From Gracilaria vermiculophylla (Eukaryota; Rhodophyta; Florideophyceae; Gracilariales; Gracilariaceae): a stretch of 62,560 nucleotides of DNA. The notes under the pieces are model-generated. The model ran no database searches and had not been told where the DNA came from. It was given only the letters and a program-made list of their open reading frames with translations. Location of the stretch: NCBI GenBank assembly GCA_019155205.2, contig JAHNZQ020000172.1:1441025-1503584 (forward strand). Direction: 5' to 3'. Positions 1 to 10,402 of this stretch are shown here, one piece after another. A program made the translations under genes and the position numbers. Numbering within the stretch: position 1 is the stretch's first letter; each line of letters begins with the position of its first letter.

Positions 1-560
1 GCCTGCCCGGACCATCATAGAACAGCCTCTAGAGTTTCAGGTCCGGAATTCAGAGCTTTTTTTTCTTAGATCATGTCAATAAAATTTATAACAATTTGTA
101 ACATCCAAGTTGAATATTTATTCATCAAAAAACATAAGTGTATCCCATTGATTTGTCTAGTACGCCATGTTTGCATACAAATATATTGCTTTTTCGCTTA
201 TGGCTATCTTCTAAATGAAATGTTTTAATCATTTGTTTATACTTGAACAATTTTTTATTGCTTATCTGTCAAATTATTGATTTAGAAACATTGAGGTTTA
301 AGGGTTTTGCAATTTGTTTTGTATGAAACTATTCTTTGACACAGTTTCCGTTTTCTAACTCGTTTATCTGCAGGACTGGAAAGGTATGAAGGCCTTGTAA
401 GTGTTTTTTTTCTACAGGTTGCTGAATTTTCTAGGATACGGGGGGTTGTGAATGGATAACGTTTTAAAAGTCGGCTAATTTTGACATATAATTTTCTATA
501 AGCTTCTAGTTGTATTATTGCAAGCTGTTTGGAGCGAGAAAGAGGTGTACGTCGATCCAT
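1..560 (-). pseudogene. Tc1-like transposase, N-terminal part, broken
   Basis: This would bind the terminal repeats and catalyse cut-and-paste transposition in the nucleus. The ATG at 558-560 opens a 92-residue basic stretch with a helix-turn-helix-like region (residues about 5-60, rich in Arg, Lys and Leu). Reading continues in other frames towards the window start, where a block resembling the Tc1 catalytic-core segment GG(S)VMVWA survives as RGCSMMVRA. Several stops and frame changes occur between the two, so it is not functional. The terminal repeat sits 26 bases upstream of the start, the normal arrangement. It could be another IS630/Tc1/mariner subgroup. Only the first third to half of a usual 330-350 residue transposase is visible. 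Confidence 0.65.
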
Positions 561-585
561 AACGATGGATGTTGATGGTGTAGTG

Positions 586-687
586 TTATGATTATGAAAC
601 GGTTTTTACTTATATGTTCTGCAAAAGGCGCACTACAGTACTACTTTGGCGCGTTTTTTAGGCGTGATATGATTTTGAAACGCACTG
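586..687 (-). repeat. IR/DR-type terminal repeat of Tc1-a
   Basis: Read inwards, the outer motif CAGTGCGTTTCAAAATCATA (668-687) is followed by an inner copy, CCGTTTCATAATCATAAC (586-603). The same pair, in inverted orientation, occurs at 62437-62560. Paired direct repeats inside each inverted repeat are the layout known from Sleeping Beauty-type Tc1 elements. Confidence 0.7.
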
Positions 688-962
688 TACTATGGTCTGC
701 ATTTACGCAATGATCGCTCCGTGAACGTGACTGATGTGACCAGAACGAATGTCAGACCATCAGTTAGTCCGTCATCACACACGTGTACAGCGCACACTAT
801 TGCCTTCTTACAGTGTTTTCCAAGGGAGGTTAAGGTTCTCGTATGAATGAGGACAGCAGGCGAATGTGGCCAACCTGAATAACAAAGAAGTCGAGTGTAA
901 ATAGTGTCATTGAAAATCATCGAAAAGGCACAATACCATGATATTCAAAGGAAAGTTGTGAA

Positions 963-1096
963 TGAAAGGATTGTTCGCTTGACTCCGGGGAGTCGGGCGG
1001 GATGGAACCGCCCGCCGTTTCTTTATTTTGCACTGTCGGGTGGAACGGTTGGATACTGTTGCCCGTTCCAGTGAGCGGCTAGCATCTGGTCATTCA
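963..1096 (-). repeat. 3' LTR of Copia-1
   Basis: This is 134 bp. On the minus strand it starts TGAATGACCAG and ends ATCCTTTCA. It is directly repeated at 6166-6299 with about 90 percent identity by eye. LTRs this short are unusual for a copia element of 5.3 kb. Confidence 0.9.
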
Positions 1097-1245
1097 CCGT
1101 CCCTCGCAAACATAGTAACTAAAGCATGTGATGCCTACAAACTATAATACTCAACGTAGCGTCTACCGCTAAAAACCTTTGCCCTGATAAATCCCTTTGG
1201 GACAAAACTAATGACATGAGGAAAAGGTGAAGCGCTCAAAACAAC

Positions 1246-2625
1246 TTAAAGACAAAAGAATACACCCAAAACAAGTATCCTTGAAACGCATAGCAATGAA
1301 CTAAAACAAATATAGTTAGTACAAAAACCTTGAGCTCTCAAATCGCAAAGCAGACAGTATTGTTTAAGCTTATCAGCTTTCAAAGCTTTTGTCAACACAT
1401 CGGCGTGTTGCAAACTCGTGTCGAACTTATTCAATTGCACATCGCCATTCTTTACCAGTTCTTTGACATGGTGGTACTTCAATCCAATATGTTTATTCCT
1501 TTCAGAAGTCTTTGGCTTCGCAGCAATAGAGGTTGCTGTTGTGCTATCGCAATACAATGTGATTGGGTACATCCTAGATTCAAATTCACTTAGCATTTCA
1601 TCTGTGCGCATTTCGAAGAACAATCTTCGCAGCCAAGTTTACGTCTTACAACAATAAGAGAGCGCAATGTACTCAGCTTCTCCTGAAGACAACGCAATCA
1701 ACGTTTGCTTCTTAGTCGTCCACATGATCGGTGCTTCATTCACCTTGATCAATATTCCAGTCGTAGACCTTTTTGTCTCACAACAACCGGCCCAGTCTGC
1801 ATCACAGTATGCTACCATTGGCGCCGATACATTAAAAAGAAAGAACAAACAAATACCCTTCATACCCTTTAGGTACCTTATCACTCTCTTGGCTAAACCC
1901 ATAGGCCTCATGCACGGATCGTGAGCCTGTCTTGTCTGCATTGAAGCTGCAAACATGATTTCTGGACGTGAAGAAACAGCCAGGTACATCAAATGTCCTA
2001 CCATCTTTCGGTAGCGACCGTGAATCGCTGGCGACATACTCTTTTCATAGTCGCCACGACTGCTCAAGTCACATGGAGAGAGAAATGGCGTCCTAGCACA
2101 ATTAGAGTTGGAGAGACCATACTCTCTCAACATCCTATCGACGTACCTCGATTGCTGGACCTTAATATCATTCTTACTCCGTTCAATTTCGAGCCCTACG
2201 AAGGACCTCGCTTCACCTAGTAGTTTCACTTGAAACAATTTCTTCATCTCTTTTTTGAAGTCTTTGAGTAGAGAGTATGAACTAGACAACATCAATATGT
2301 TATCTACAACCACAACGAGGGACAATGTTCCACTTGTAGATTTCTACATGTATAAGCGGCTGTCAGTACTGGACTGTTTGAAACCATGTCCAAGTAATTC
2401 CTGGTGTAAGAGGGAGCCCCATACTTGACCAGCCTGTCGTGCGTCGTAGATAGATTTCTTTAGTAGGCACACCCTTCCAGGGATGTAGGATGAACCAGAC
2501 GCATTCTATGGCTGTTCCATAATAAGAAGTTCCTCTAAGTCGCCATAGAGACATGCTTTGCTGATGTCTATAGATTCCATAAGTAGTTCTTTTGCCGCTG
2601 CCTTGGCAATGGCAAACCGAATGGT
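1246..2625 (-). pseudogene. Copia-1 pol: reverse transcriptase and RNase H
   Basis: This would copy element RNA into cDNA inside virus-like particles. Reading down the minus strand: the RT fingers/palm region (about 2625-2363, with the KAA..L..IDISKA..YGDLEE..MEQP pattern and KKSIY...QAG), the catalytic loop, the connection (LGEARSFVGLEI), then RNase H with ADWAGC, SSGEAEY and the terminal HIGLKYHHVKELV and DVLTKAL blocks. At the RT active site (2299-2310) the expected YVDD reads VVDN, so the second catalytic aspartate is lost. Stops or frame changes occur near 2560, 2340 and 1630. The assignment to Ty1/copia is secure; an inactive product is equally clear. Confidence 0.88.
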
Positions 2626-4353
2626 TTACAGACGTGCCACAGGCGCGTAAAAATTATTAGGATTAAAATCTACATGTGGGCATTGCATATCACCACGAAT
2701 AATGCAGCGGGCTTTGGGCAGAACGCCTGGCGGGTTGGTGCTAAGATGCTTTGCCAGAAAGGTCCAGAGAAACGGGAGAGGATTCATCCCTAGCTTCCTA
2801 TCCACAAGTGCCCATGTTCCTCTATTTATTAGAGCGTTGTACTCTCTGTCAATGGCTTCGGCCCCTTCAGGCATAGATCTAGCTTCCTCAAAATTCCTAG
2901 GGACCCTGTCGACGTCACCTAGATCTTTGGTGCGTGATTGAGCGGCCATACAGAGAGCCAATGAGGCGTCCAAATGCTCTTCGTCGTCCTCTTTCATCTC
3001 CGGCTCGGCTTCATGCCGGTGAAGAGAAGAGAAATCGTTGAGCTCGTTAACGTAGGGAAGAGATTCCCTTGAAGCCTTGAAGTCCATTTGGCGACAGTGA
3101 ATTATTTTCCCGACGGACGGAATGAAGATCCGTAGTAGCGTACGCGGACTTTGAATTCCGACAAAATGTCCGAGCACGGCTCGAGAGAGAAGTTTCTTGT
3201 TTGGTACAATTATGGATCGGTAGATAAACGCATGACCCTTTTGCCCGAATTTGAGTATTTTTGTGAAGTCCGGCCTACTTCCAAACCAAAAAGTGAATGG
3301 AACTTTTATTTCTACACGAGAATTGGGCAAACGGTTTCGTATGTAGTTTGCGTGTGAGATTGCTTCCTCCCAGAGATTTGAAGGGAGTTGAGAAGCATAT
3401 AGGAGGGTGCGAGCCATCTTCAACAAGTCTTGGATGATTTTTTCAGCAGCCCCGTTGGATTGATGGGCGTATGGTGGACTATACTCTAACACCATTCCGT
3501 TTTCCAAAGCCCATGGGACGAAGTCGTCGGATCGGTTCTCACCCGCCCTGTCAAGGCGAACGCGGTAAACGCGGTTAGGCGTTATTTCATTTTCCGCGCA
3601 AGCGTTGTACCATCTGATGCATTCAAAGAATTGGGGCTTTGAGCTTAAGAAGTAACGTGAGCAAGATCGTGTGGTATCGTCCAGAAGGACCTGAATATAT
3701 TTAGATCCTTGTAGGGACGGAGGGTTGATAAGCCCTGTGAGGCCGGGGTGGGTGAGTTCCAAAGGGCGTGAAGCAACCGATGTTGAAGTCCGAAGTGGGG
3801 CACGCTCGGTTTTAGCGTCCATGCATGGCGGACAGAAGATGTTTTCAACTTCTGGGGCAGATAGACGAAGTACTCCGTCGCATTGTTCCCCAGTGAGTAA
3901 CAGCTTCTTTTTGCCAAGGTGTCCAAGTTTTTCGTGCCAGTCTTTGGCTGTGTTCCCCGGTGCGGACAAAGCTGCTTGTGCGTGTGGAGGTCCTTCAGGT
4001 GGTATAGGGCTCGGCAACGGGTAAAACCCGTCCCTTGCTGTAGACCGGTAAAGCTTTTGGCCGTTAGTTGGGTCTTTTATTACAAACCCTGGGCCATGCG
4101 AGCCGTTTGAGAATTCCACTTGTGTGTGCTTCGTTAGCACCGATAAAGAGATTAAGTTAGAGTCAAAGGAGGGCGTGTGCTTGGCTGGAAATATTATTCC
4201 GTTTTCTAGTGGTAGTTTAATTGTGCCTTCTCCGATGACCTCTGATATCTGGTCACAAGTTCGAACAGTTTGACTTGCGATGAATCCGTAACCCGAGATT
4301 AGGTGTTTGTCTCTTACAAAGACATGTGTTGCACCGGAGTCCAACCAGGTGTT
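2626..4353 (-). pseudogene. Copia-1 pol: protease and integrase
   Basis: A long open stretch of 572 codons. The aspartic protease motif DSGA (4330-4341) is intact. The GAG-pre-integrase region follows with the zinc-binding pattern H..LGH...C..C (WHEKLGH, then CPPCMD). In the integrase core the first catalytic aspartate of the usual H(T/S)D(L/V)xG motif is glycine (HPGLTG), explained by one A-to-G change. The second aspartate (VRLDRAGEN) and the glutamate (SNGAAEKI) remain. The stretch ends in the start of RT (ARCIIRGDMQ...FYAPVARL). The domain order PR-IN-RT is diagnostic of copia rather than gypsy. It is contiguous with the RT/RNase H remnant downstream and with gag upstream. Confidence 0.88.
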
Positions 4354-4385
4354 GTCGTTTTCTTTGTGTGAAAGCTTGGCACCGG

Positions 4386-5400
4386 CTATTGCAACGAAAC
4401 CCCGTGGTGTACCATCTTCACGGTCGTTGTTGTCGCGGTTGTTGTTGTTCCGCTGGTTATGGTTTTGACCACTGGTATTAGAACCACTTCGTGAGTCCCA
4501 GTTCCAATTGGAAGAGTTCTTGCGATTTTTATCTCCTCCTCTTGAACGACTACCATGTCGGTTGGATGTCTGGTGGTTATTGTTGTTTTTGTTGCGAGAC
4601 CACTATTCGGAGCGAATGTGGCCAATTCGTCCGCAGTTCCAGCCTTCGACACCCTTTTTGTTTTTCCGTGAACGTGGGTTCCGGATTGTACTGGACTTTT
4701 GTGCAGCAGGGTAGGGATGTGCGTGATCCTTCTTCGCATCAGGAGGCTTTGATTTCGAAGCCGTTGATCGATGTGTTCGGCGGTCCATTTTGGAACGTAG
4801 CAATGAGACAACTTTATTGTACGCCATGTTGTTTGCGTCCACTATTAATGCAAATGCCATAAGAGAGTCCGGTAATGTTCGCAATAGAGTTGCGGCTCGC
4901 TCGCGGTCGGTTAACGGATCACCAAGTCTGGCCAATTCGAGGAACGTAGTTTCCATTTCCAGGAGGTGTTTCTGGATATCATCAGCATCCTTGAATAGAA
5001 ATGTGGTCAACTTCTGTTTCAAGTTCATTTTGGACTGAATGTTGTCTTTCTTGTACATAGTGTCAAGTTTAGTCCATACCTCCAGAGCCGAACAAGACTC
5101 ACGTTCAAGTAGTTCCGAGACAGCAACGATAGGTTGGGTGCCAAGGTTTTGCACAATAGCAGATTGTGCCTTACGGTCGGCATCATCCCAACGTCGGCGA
5201 GTCTGTGCGGTACAATCCTCTGGCCGAGGTTCAGTCAGAACGAAAAGGGATTGCAAGGAATGCATGTAGTCCCGGATATAGATACGCCGAAAATAGTAGT
5301 CGGTGGGACCTTTGAGCCTAGGGACGCGTTTCGACTCGTTCTCGTCAGCTCCTTCCCTCGCGGAGTAAACTCTGCGCGAGAGGGGTTCGACAGGTGATGA
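4386..5400 (-). pseudogene. Copia-1 gag
   Basis: The capsid protein of the virus-like particle. The open part from 5265 to 4603 shows the copia gag fold pattern: SALEVWTKLDTMY, MNLKQKLTTF, a helix-rich central part, and ERAATLLRTLPDS. The reading frame stays open upstream to about 5400 without an ATG, so the true start is lost or uncertain. The zinc knuckle near 4600-4640 has decayed: of the CX2CX4HX4C pattern the first Cys is Gly and the last is a stop, leaving GWNCGRIGHIRSE. Frame changes then lead to the Arg/Asn/Thr-rich tail before the protease. Confidence 0.8.
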
Positions 5401-6147
5401 AGTTTTTCGCCAGTCCCTTACTAGTCAAGGGATCGTTCTTCTTCGCCAAATTCTTCAATAAATAATACTACAGGCATAAGTGGTGCGCGGTGGTTAGCTG
5501 CGTTGGGATACTATACACTAGGCGGCAGGACCAACCTTTACTTCAGTATCGTTTTCTTATAGCAAAGCGCACCTTTGGCTTGGAGTAGTTCCCTTCTTCA
5601 GAGGCCTGTGTAGGGATGCCGGTGCAACTTCACCACCGATAAACCACAACACAATACGCAGTCTTTTCGTAGGTGAGGCGGGACTTTCTTCTCCAACTGC
5701 AGTAACTTAAGCAGTGGAGACACGTTGTCGGGTCGTCGCGCGGGGTGCGCATGGGCAAAGTTGAAACGTGCGCGATGGTAGTTGGCGCGCGGCACGGTCC
5801 GAGTGGAAGTGGTAATCCAAAGACGCAGAGAAGCGTCGGGTGCAGTGTAGGTGCAGCCCGCTTTAGTGCGACGCGTGGGCGGCGGTGCGGCACGCACGAG
5901 TTTGCAGCGGCGGATTGTCCAAAGCGCGGTGGCGGCACACGGTGCTCGCAGTGGTGAGTGCGCGGCGACGGTGCGGGAACGCGAGTGAAACGATCGCGGC
6001 GGCGGTGCTTGCAACGCGCGGAGTGGCGCTATCGCCGCGGAAGAGGCGTCGGTAAGCGCGCGCGGTGGTGAAGTGAATGCAATGTGACGAGGGTGTACGC
6101 ACAGCGGTGTTGCCGTCGAAAAAGGGGTGTGGTGCGGTCGGAGGAGA
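5401..6147 (-). other. Copia-1 5' leader, GC-rich, no supported gene
   Basis: This lies between the primer site and gag. It is GC-rich (CG-dense around 5730-6110) and open in more than one frame by chance. No retroviral or host domain is recognisable. It is most simply the untranslated leader, including packaging signals, of Copia-1. Confidence 0.55.
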
Positions 6148-6165
6148 TCAGTAATGATGCTACCA
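6148..6165 (-). promoter_or_regulatory. Candidate tRNA primer-binding site of Copia-1
   Basis: Directly adjoining the 5' LTR, the minus strand reads TGGTAGCATCATTAC. A TGG start next to the LTR end is what a site complementary to a CCA tRNA end looks like. I cannot name the tRNA with certainty. Confidence 0.5.
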
Positions 6166-6299
6166 TGAAGGGATCGTCCGCTTGACTCCGGAGCGTTGGG
6201 CGGGACGGAACCGCCGGCCGTTTCTTTATTTTGCATTTTCGGGTGGAACGGGTGGATACTGTTGCCCGTTACAGTGAGCGGCCAGCATCTGGTCATTCA
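6166..6299 (-). repeat. 5' LTR of Copia-1
   Basis: This is the 134-bp partner of 963-1096, with minus-strand start TGAATGACCAG and end GATCCCTTCA. It is followed on the minus strand by the primer-site candidate. Confidence 0.9.
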
Positions 6300-6849
6300 G
6301 TTACTATGCAGTGGTGAGCAATCAGCATTCAAGCAATTGCAAAGGTATGGAATATCAAGTAACGCATTATACTTATTGGATTTCCATTGGGCTCGGTGAC
6401 ACACATTACAGTCCCAAAAAGCCAAAATAAGGCGCCTATACGTTAGAAAATATAGACTTCAGTCTCATAGCCAGTCCTTCACAATGGTTAAAAACCTTTG
6501 TACACTACAGAGACCGAAGTTTCCGGTAGAACCAAATGTATTTATTACACAAGTTTGTATTTATTATGTTACATACAAAATAAGTCCGCAAATTTCAATA
6601 CAGCCAATAAACCGTTTTAACTCACAAACTAATCAGTCAATGGCCACATAAACCTTCTTTGGCGTCCAAAACTTTCAAAAAATGATTGTTCTTCAAACAG
6701 TTTAAAACAAGTATAAAACCCGTATCAATTTTGATAAAAACAGTCTCGCTTTTTGCTTGAATCTCTTCAACAGTACAAAAGTGCTTCAAACCCCGGTACA
6801 CATTCCAATTCATAATATCTAACACATTTTTTTACATGAAGGTCAAGAA
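6300..6849. other. AT-rich spacer without a recognised gene
   Basis: AT-rich sequence between Copia-1 and the tandem repeat. A 62-codon open frame on the minus strand (6637-6825) has a plausible amino-acid composition but matches nothing I recognise. I would not call it a gene on this evidence. Confidence 0.4.
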
Positions 6850-8400
6850 TGCGTGCACAATACTGAAAAACATCAACCACTTTTCTAGAAATCTGATGTG
6901 GATGCCTTCTTTTCCGGGTATTACCGCATATGGGCTAGTGCGGCAAAATCTGCTAAGTGAGATTAAAATGTCGAAGTCCCGCGTAAGCGGTCGGCAGCAC
7001 GCATTTTACGCGTGTGGCACGGGGACCTTTCGGGAAGCCCAGTACCTGTTATAGTGCGCAGACAGTCGCCAGAACGGTCTTGTATACTTTTTGAACTTTT
7101 TTCTAAATATTTAACTGGGATTACAGTACTTAAGGTCACCTGCATCCGTGCAGCCGCCCTCAGTAAAATGGATCCAAAATTCTGGCTCTAAATCTTGGGC
7201 CGACGTCGGTATTTTACTCTCGCAAGGGATATTCCATAACTTACGGTTGCTTATCCACCTTGTTCGCTGAGAGCGCCCAGTCAAGGGTCTATCACCAGGC
7301 TTATTGTGCTTGCTACTTGTACAAGGACCTTTACGGGTGGCCATCGTTTGCCGTACGCGTAACTCCTTTTTTCTACCTTATTTTTACATCGTCTGTTGGG
7401 ATACAGATGAGCTATACGCACTATAATCTCTTGTGACACAGGCGTACAGTTCACAATTTGAACTATCAACATGCACCCTCGCCTTGTACTTTTTTACGGA
7501 ACGAGACTTCAAGCTTGCAATAGCCACTTTTGAATACTGTTGTACACATGTACAAATTTTCAAGCTCAGATTATTTCTGGAAATGGAACCCAGGGTCAAC
7601 GCGTTTTGCTAGGCCCAAAACCTGTTGGAAAACAGATATGCTATATGCGCTATGCTCTCTTGTGACACAGGTCGTACAGTTCACAATTTGAACTATCAAC
7701 ATCGTCCACCTTGTAGATCTTCAGACCCTTGAATTCCTTTCCTTTCCCATATTTTTCCTTCAAGGAGTCATTGCACACTCATGCAATCACCAAAAGAAGA
7801 CTTTTCTAAAGTGCACGCCTGTTTTCGGGGGTATTTCCGTATACCGAATTTTATCAAGGAATTCGTGTTGGGAGGTTAATATGACTACTTCCCGAGCAAG
7901 CGGATAGTGGCATGCATCCTACACGTATGGCCCGGATCCTGGTACAGTGCGTAGGCGGTGGCCCAAATGGCCGAGCATATATTTACATATTTATTTATGA
8001 TTTTTCCTATTTATTTGATTTACGCTAAAGTACTTAAGGGCGCCGGCAACCCTTCCACTGCCTTCAGTAGACGGTATCTAGGATTTTGGCCCTTAGCCTT
8101 CAATCAACGTCGTTGTTTGCTTCTTTCGAGGGTTGTCTCGTAGCCTACGGTTGCTCATCAGCCTTGCTGGCCGAGAGCACCCATGTTTGGGGTATAACCA
8201 GTCTCATTGTGCTTGCTCCTATACAAGGATCTTTACGGTGTGCCTTTGTCTGCCTTATGGCTACCTCCCCTTTTCCCACCTTGATGGTACATCCTCCACC
8301 CTGTGGATCGCGCGACCCGCGCTTCCCCTTTCTTTCCCACCTCTGTCCTCCAGGGAGGTACCGCACACACGTACACCCACCTAATGGAATCCTTCTCATA
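6850..8400. repeat. Two diverged tandem copies of a roughly 600-bp unit
   Basis: Unit 1 (about 6850-7780, interrupted by TRIM-A) and unit 2 (about 7780-8400) align in the same orientation. Shared anchors include TACTTAAG (7125 and 8030), TACGGTTGCT (7241 and 8144), GAGAGCGCCCA/GAGAGCACCCA (7268 and 8172), CTTATTGTGCTTGCT/CTCATTGTGCTTGCT (7302 and 8202) and CAAGGACCTTTACGG/CAAGGATCTTTACGG (7320 and 8225). Divergence is high, perhaps 30 percent. The unit has no coding capacity that I can support. It may be an old duplicated LTR or a satellite-like unit. Confidence 0.65.
7394..7701 (-). mobile_element. TRIM-A, miniature LTR retrotransposon (most diverged copy)
   Basis: A 308-bp element with terminal direct repeats 7394-7471 and 7623-7701, flanked by the perfect TSD TCGTC (7389-7393 and 7702-7706). 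On the minus strand the primer site next to the 5' LTR reads GGTTTTGGGCCTAGC, a mutated form of the GGCTATGGGCCCAGC seen in TRIM-B. It splits tandem unit 1; removing it restores the match to unit 2. Confidence 0.88.
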
Positions 8401-9252
8401 CCTTTCCCAACATGTTTTAAAGGGGCATCCTCGCTCCTACACCCTACATTGTGGTTTTGTCCCCTCAAGAAGGCTCTACCTCCGAACTACCTCTACGAAG
8501 AAAGATTCGGACGTCTTCATGTGCTTTTCCCGCTTGCGGGCTATTGCACTACAAGTGGTATCCCGACTTTGAAAAGGTCACTTGAACGTGTGTTTCCTCT
8601 TTGAAGATTGGTTTCCTGAAGATCTCAGTGGTTTTCCCGTTTCAACGATTTCAAGATGCCGAATAGGCCGTTTATGAAGTGCCATGTTCTCCAGGGAGAT
8701 TGTCCCTTGGCACTTTGCCGATTCACCGGATTCTGGCTAGGCAACCTCTATGAAAACAGTAAGTGGCGCGGGCGTGATTCGCGTCCTTATTGTGCGGTGG
8801 ATTCCGGAGTAACCGACACGGCGCGTGTCGCGCGACGTGGCACACACGCAGCAGCCGTGCGCGGGCCGATGGCTACAGCATGGGCGCCGGCTGGCGCCTG
8901 CCATGCACGGTTGATTTAGTATTTTTCGCTATTTTATTCAATTAGTTATTTCGGCCATTTAGGCCCTAGAGCTACACTCCTTAGCGTCGCGGCACTTTGG
9001 TCGTCGCGCCCATTAAACTGCACGAAGCGGGATCTTTGGTCTGAACTTTCCGCTCACGCAAGTAACTCTCTCCATCTTGGAGAAGTACGCCATGGACTAC
9101 GAAAGTCAACCGCCCGTGACGGCGAGAATCATTGTATGTACTATTATTCTCTTCTTTCGGATTCGCCCTCGTACAAGGTTATCCCCACAACACCTCCGAT
9201 CTACCCCTCTTGCACTACGTCTACCACCCGCTCAACGCAGCTTGCTCCATAC
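8401..9252 (+). other. Retroelement debris: LTR-end and primer-site motif, then GC-rich sequence
   Basis: At 8521-8553 a hairpin (CCCGCTTGCGGG) is followed by CTATTGCACTACA, which looks like an LTR 3' end. It is followed after two bases by TGGTATCCCGACTTTG (8556-8571), very close to the Chromo-1 primer site TGGTCTCCCGACTTTG. The rest up to 9252 is GC-rich with no supported reading frame. The part next to 9252 continues at 14575 once Chromo-1b is removed, and is probably part of an LTR of Chromo-2a. Confidence 0.5.
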
Positions 9253-9806
9253 TGGGGTACCGTCAGTTCGTCTTTCAAGATGGTGGTGCACAACGTTTGT
9301 TGGGAGTGTTTGTTGACGTTAAATGCGCGAGTTCCTAAAGGTGGTCTCCGGTAGTCGCTGTGGTGAGCCGGGGGAATTCTGAAAGGGGATCCGCAAACAC
9401 CAAGTGGAGGGGGAAGTTCCGTGGGCGGACAATGCTCCTATAGGCGCTGTTACGAGGCGACCTGGGGATCGGAGGCTAAGAAAACTATAGGATGTTCGAC
9501 GAGAGTCTCCAACCGGAAAAATAGATGAAGACTCAAGGCTGCGTGGTTTACTTCTCCAGAGGTGCAGCTCCACCGACAGATTAAATATCACGCCGGGAGT
9601 CCCACTCGGTAGCTCTCATTACTGCAGTAATTAGGTGCACAAGTTGACTAAAACAACTTTATATTCTACCGTATCTCCAGGGTACTGTAGCGCACGCGGG
9701 CCGAATCATGCACCACAAAACTCAGTTAGTAAAATACGAGCTCTTCTTAGGAAAATCCCGTCGTAAAGCCACAGCACCATATCACTTTAGGATCCCCTGT
9801 AGCACA
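9253..9806 (-). repeat. 3' LTR of Chromo-1b
   Basis: A 554-bp copy of the Chromo-1 LTR. Beyond its inner edge, the sequence resembling CACCCCCTTTCCTGAATTGC (9807 on) matches in reverse complement the purine tract before the 3' LTR of Chromo-1a (55635-55654). This fixes it as the 3' LTR. Confidence 0.9.
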
Positions 9807-10183
9807 CACCCCCTTTCCTGAATTGCACCACATCCTCGAGGTGCATGTTTCCATACCTCGGTTTGTAAGCGGCTCCTGTCGGTACTGAAGTCAGAGCGGC
9901 CTTACACGATGTGACAAATGCTCTTCACCGAGAGTTTTTCCGTATTTCTTTATTCCCGCGCGGCATACCAACCGCAGGCTCGTGCATCTTCGTTGAAGCG
10001 GTTCCGGGCCCCCAATCTTCTCGACTTATCCTCATCACTTCTTCCTGGCGCAAATTTCTGGTGCAGCAGCACCTGACACCCCATTTTTCTCTAGGATCCC
10101 TTTCTAGAAACGCCAGTGCGGTCGCTTCCGCTCGTTCATTCCCCGTGGAGGTGCCTCATCTCCTAATTTTTTCTCATACGCCT

Positions 10184-10402
10184 TCATCGTTCTCCACTGG
10201 ATGTGATTTCGCTCCTAGCCATGATGCTACATAACTTGCCCGCATCCTGTCTTCCTACCTCTTCGCGCATTCCACGATGGCGTCTCGAAGCGGCTCCCTC
10301 TCCGGTCGGGCGTACAACCGCGGGCCGCTCCGCAAGCAGTGGTGGGTCATTCTCCTCAGGTGCTACGACACACTCGGTTGCAATCTTTCCGGATTTGTAC
10401 AC
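10184..10402 (-). CDS. Post-pol conserved ORF of Chromo-1b (hypothetical)
   Basis: A 72-codon frame matching Chromo-1a 54645-54830 over about 60 residues (shared blocks VVAPEE, ERPAV, EGAAS, RHR). I do not recognise its function. The opposite strand here (10203-10727) is also open for 174 codons and also resembles the Chromo-1a antisense strand, so it is unclear which strand is coding. Retention of this segment in an element that lost pol suggests a cis-acting or translated role, but this is inference. Confidence 0.35.
   Translation of the reverse strand: MYKSGKIATECVVAPEENDPPLLAERPAVVRPTGEGAASRRHRGMREEVGRQDAGKLCSIMARSEITSSGER

Larger units (their letters stand above)
1..687 (-). mobile_element. 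Tc1-a, Tc1/mariner-type DNA transposon, truncated by window start
   Basis: A transposase remnant read leftwards from 560 is followed on its right by a terminal repeat ending at 687, next to a TA dinucleotide (688-689) as expected for Tc1 insertion. The terminal repeat has two copies of the same motif (586-603 and 663-687). The other end lies outside the window. The family assignment rests on the transposase similarity plus the TA-flanked end beginning CAGTGCGTTTC when read inwards. Confidence 0.72.
963..6299 (-). mobile_element. Copia-1, full-length Ty1/copia retrotransposon with 134-bp LTRs
   Basis: Two 134-bp direct repeats, both starting TG and ending CA, bound a region that reads gag, protease, integrase, RT and RNase H in copia order on the minus strand. 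A primer-site candidate adjoins the 5' LTR, and a purine tract (minus GCGAGGGACGG, 1097-1107) adjoins the 3' LTR. The LTRs differ at roughly one site in ten by eye. Flanking pentamers (GTGAA left, GTTAC right) do not match, so the TSD has decayed or the ends were rearranged. Every coding domain is damaged. Confidence 0.9.

Noticed and set aside
5598..6296. 232-codon minus-strand frame in the Copia-1 leader
   Set aside because: It overlaps the 5' LTR and primer site, is open because of high GC, and has no domain.
8086..8604. 172-codon plus-strand frame
   Set aside because: It spans tandem unit 2 and the LTR-end motif, has no counterpart in unit 1 and shows no domain.
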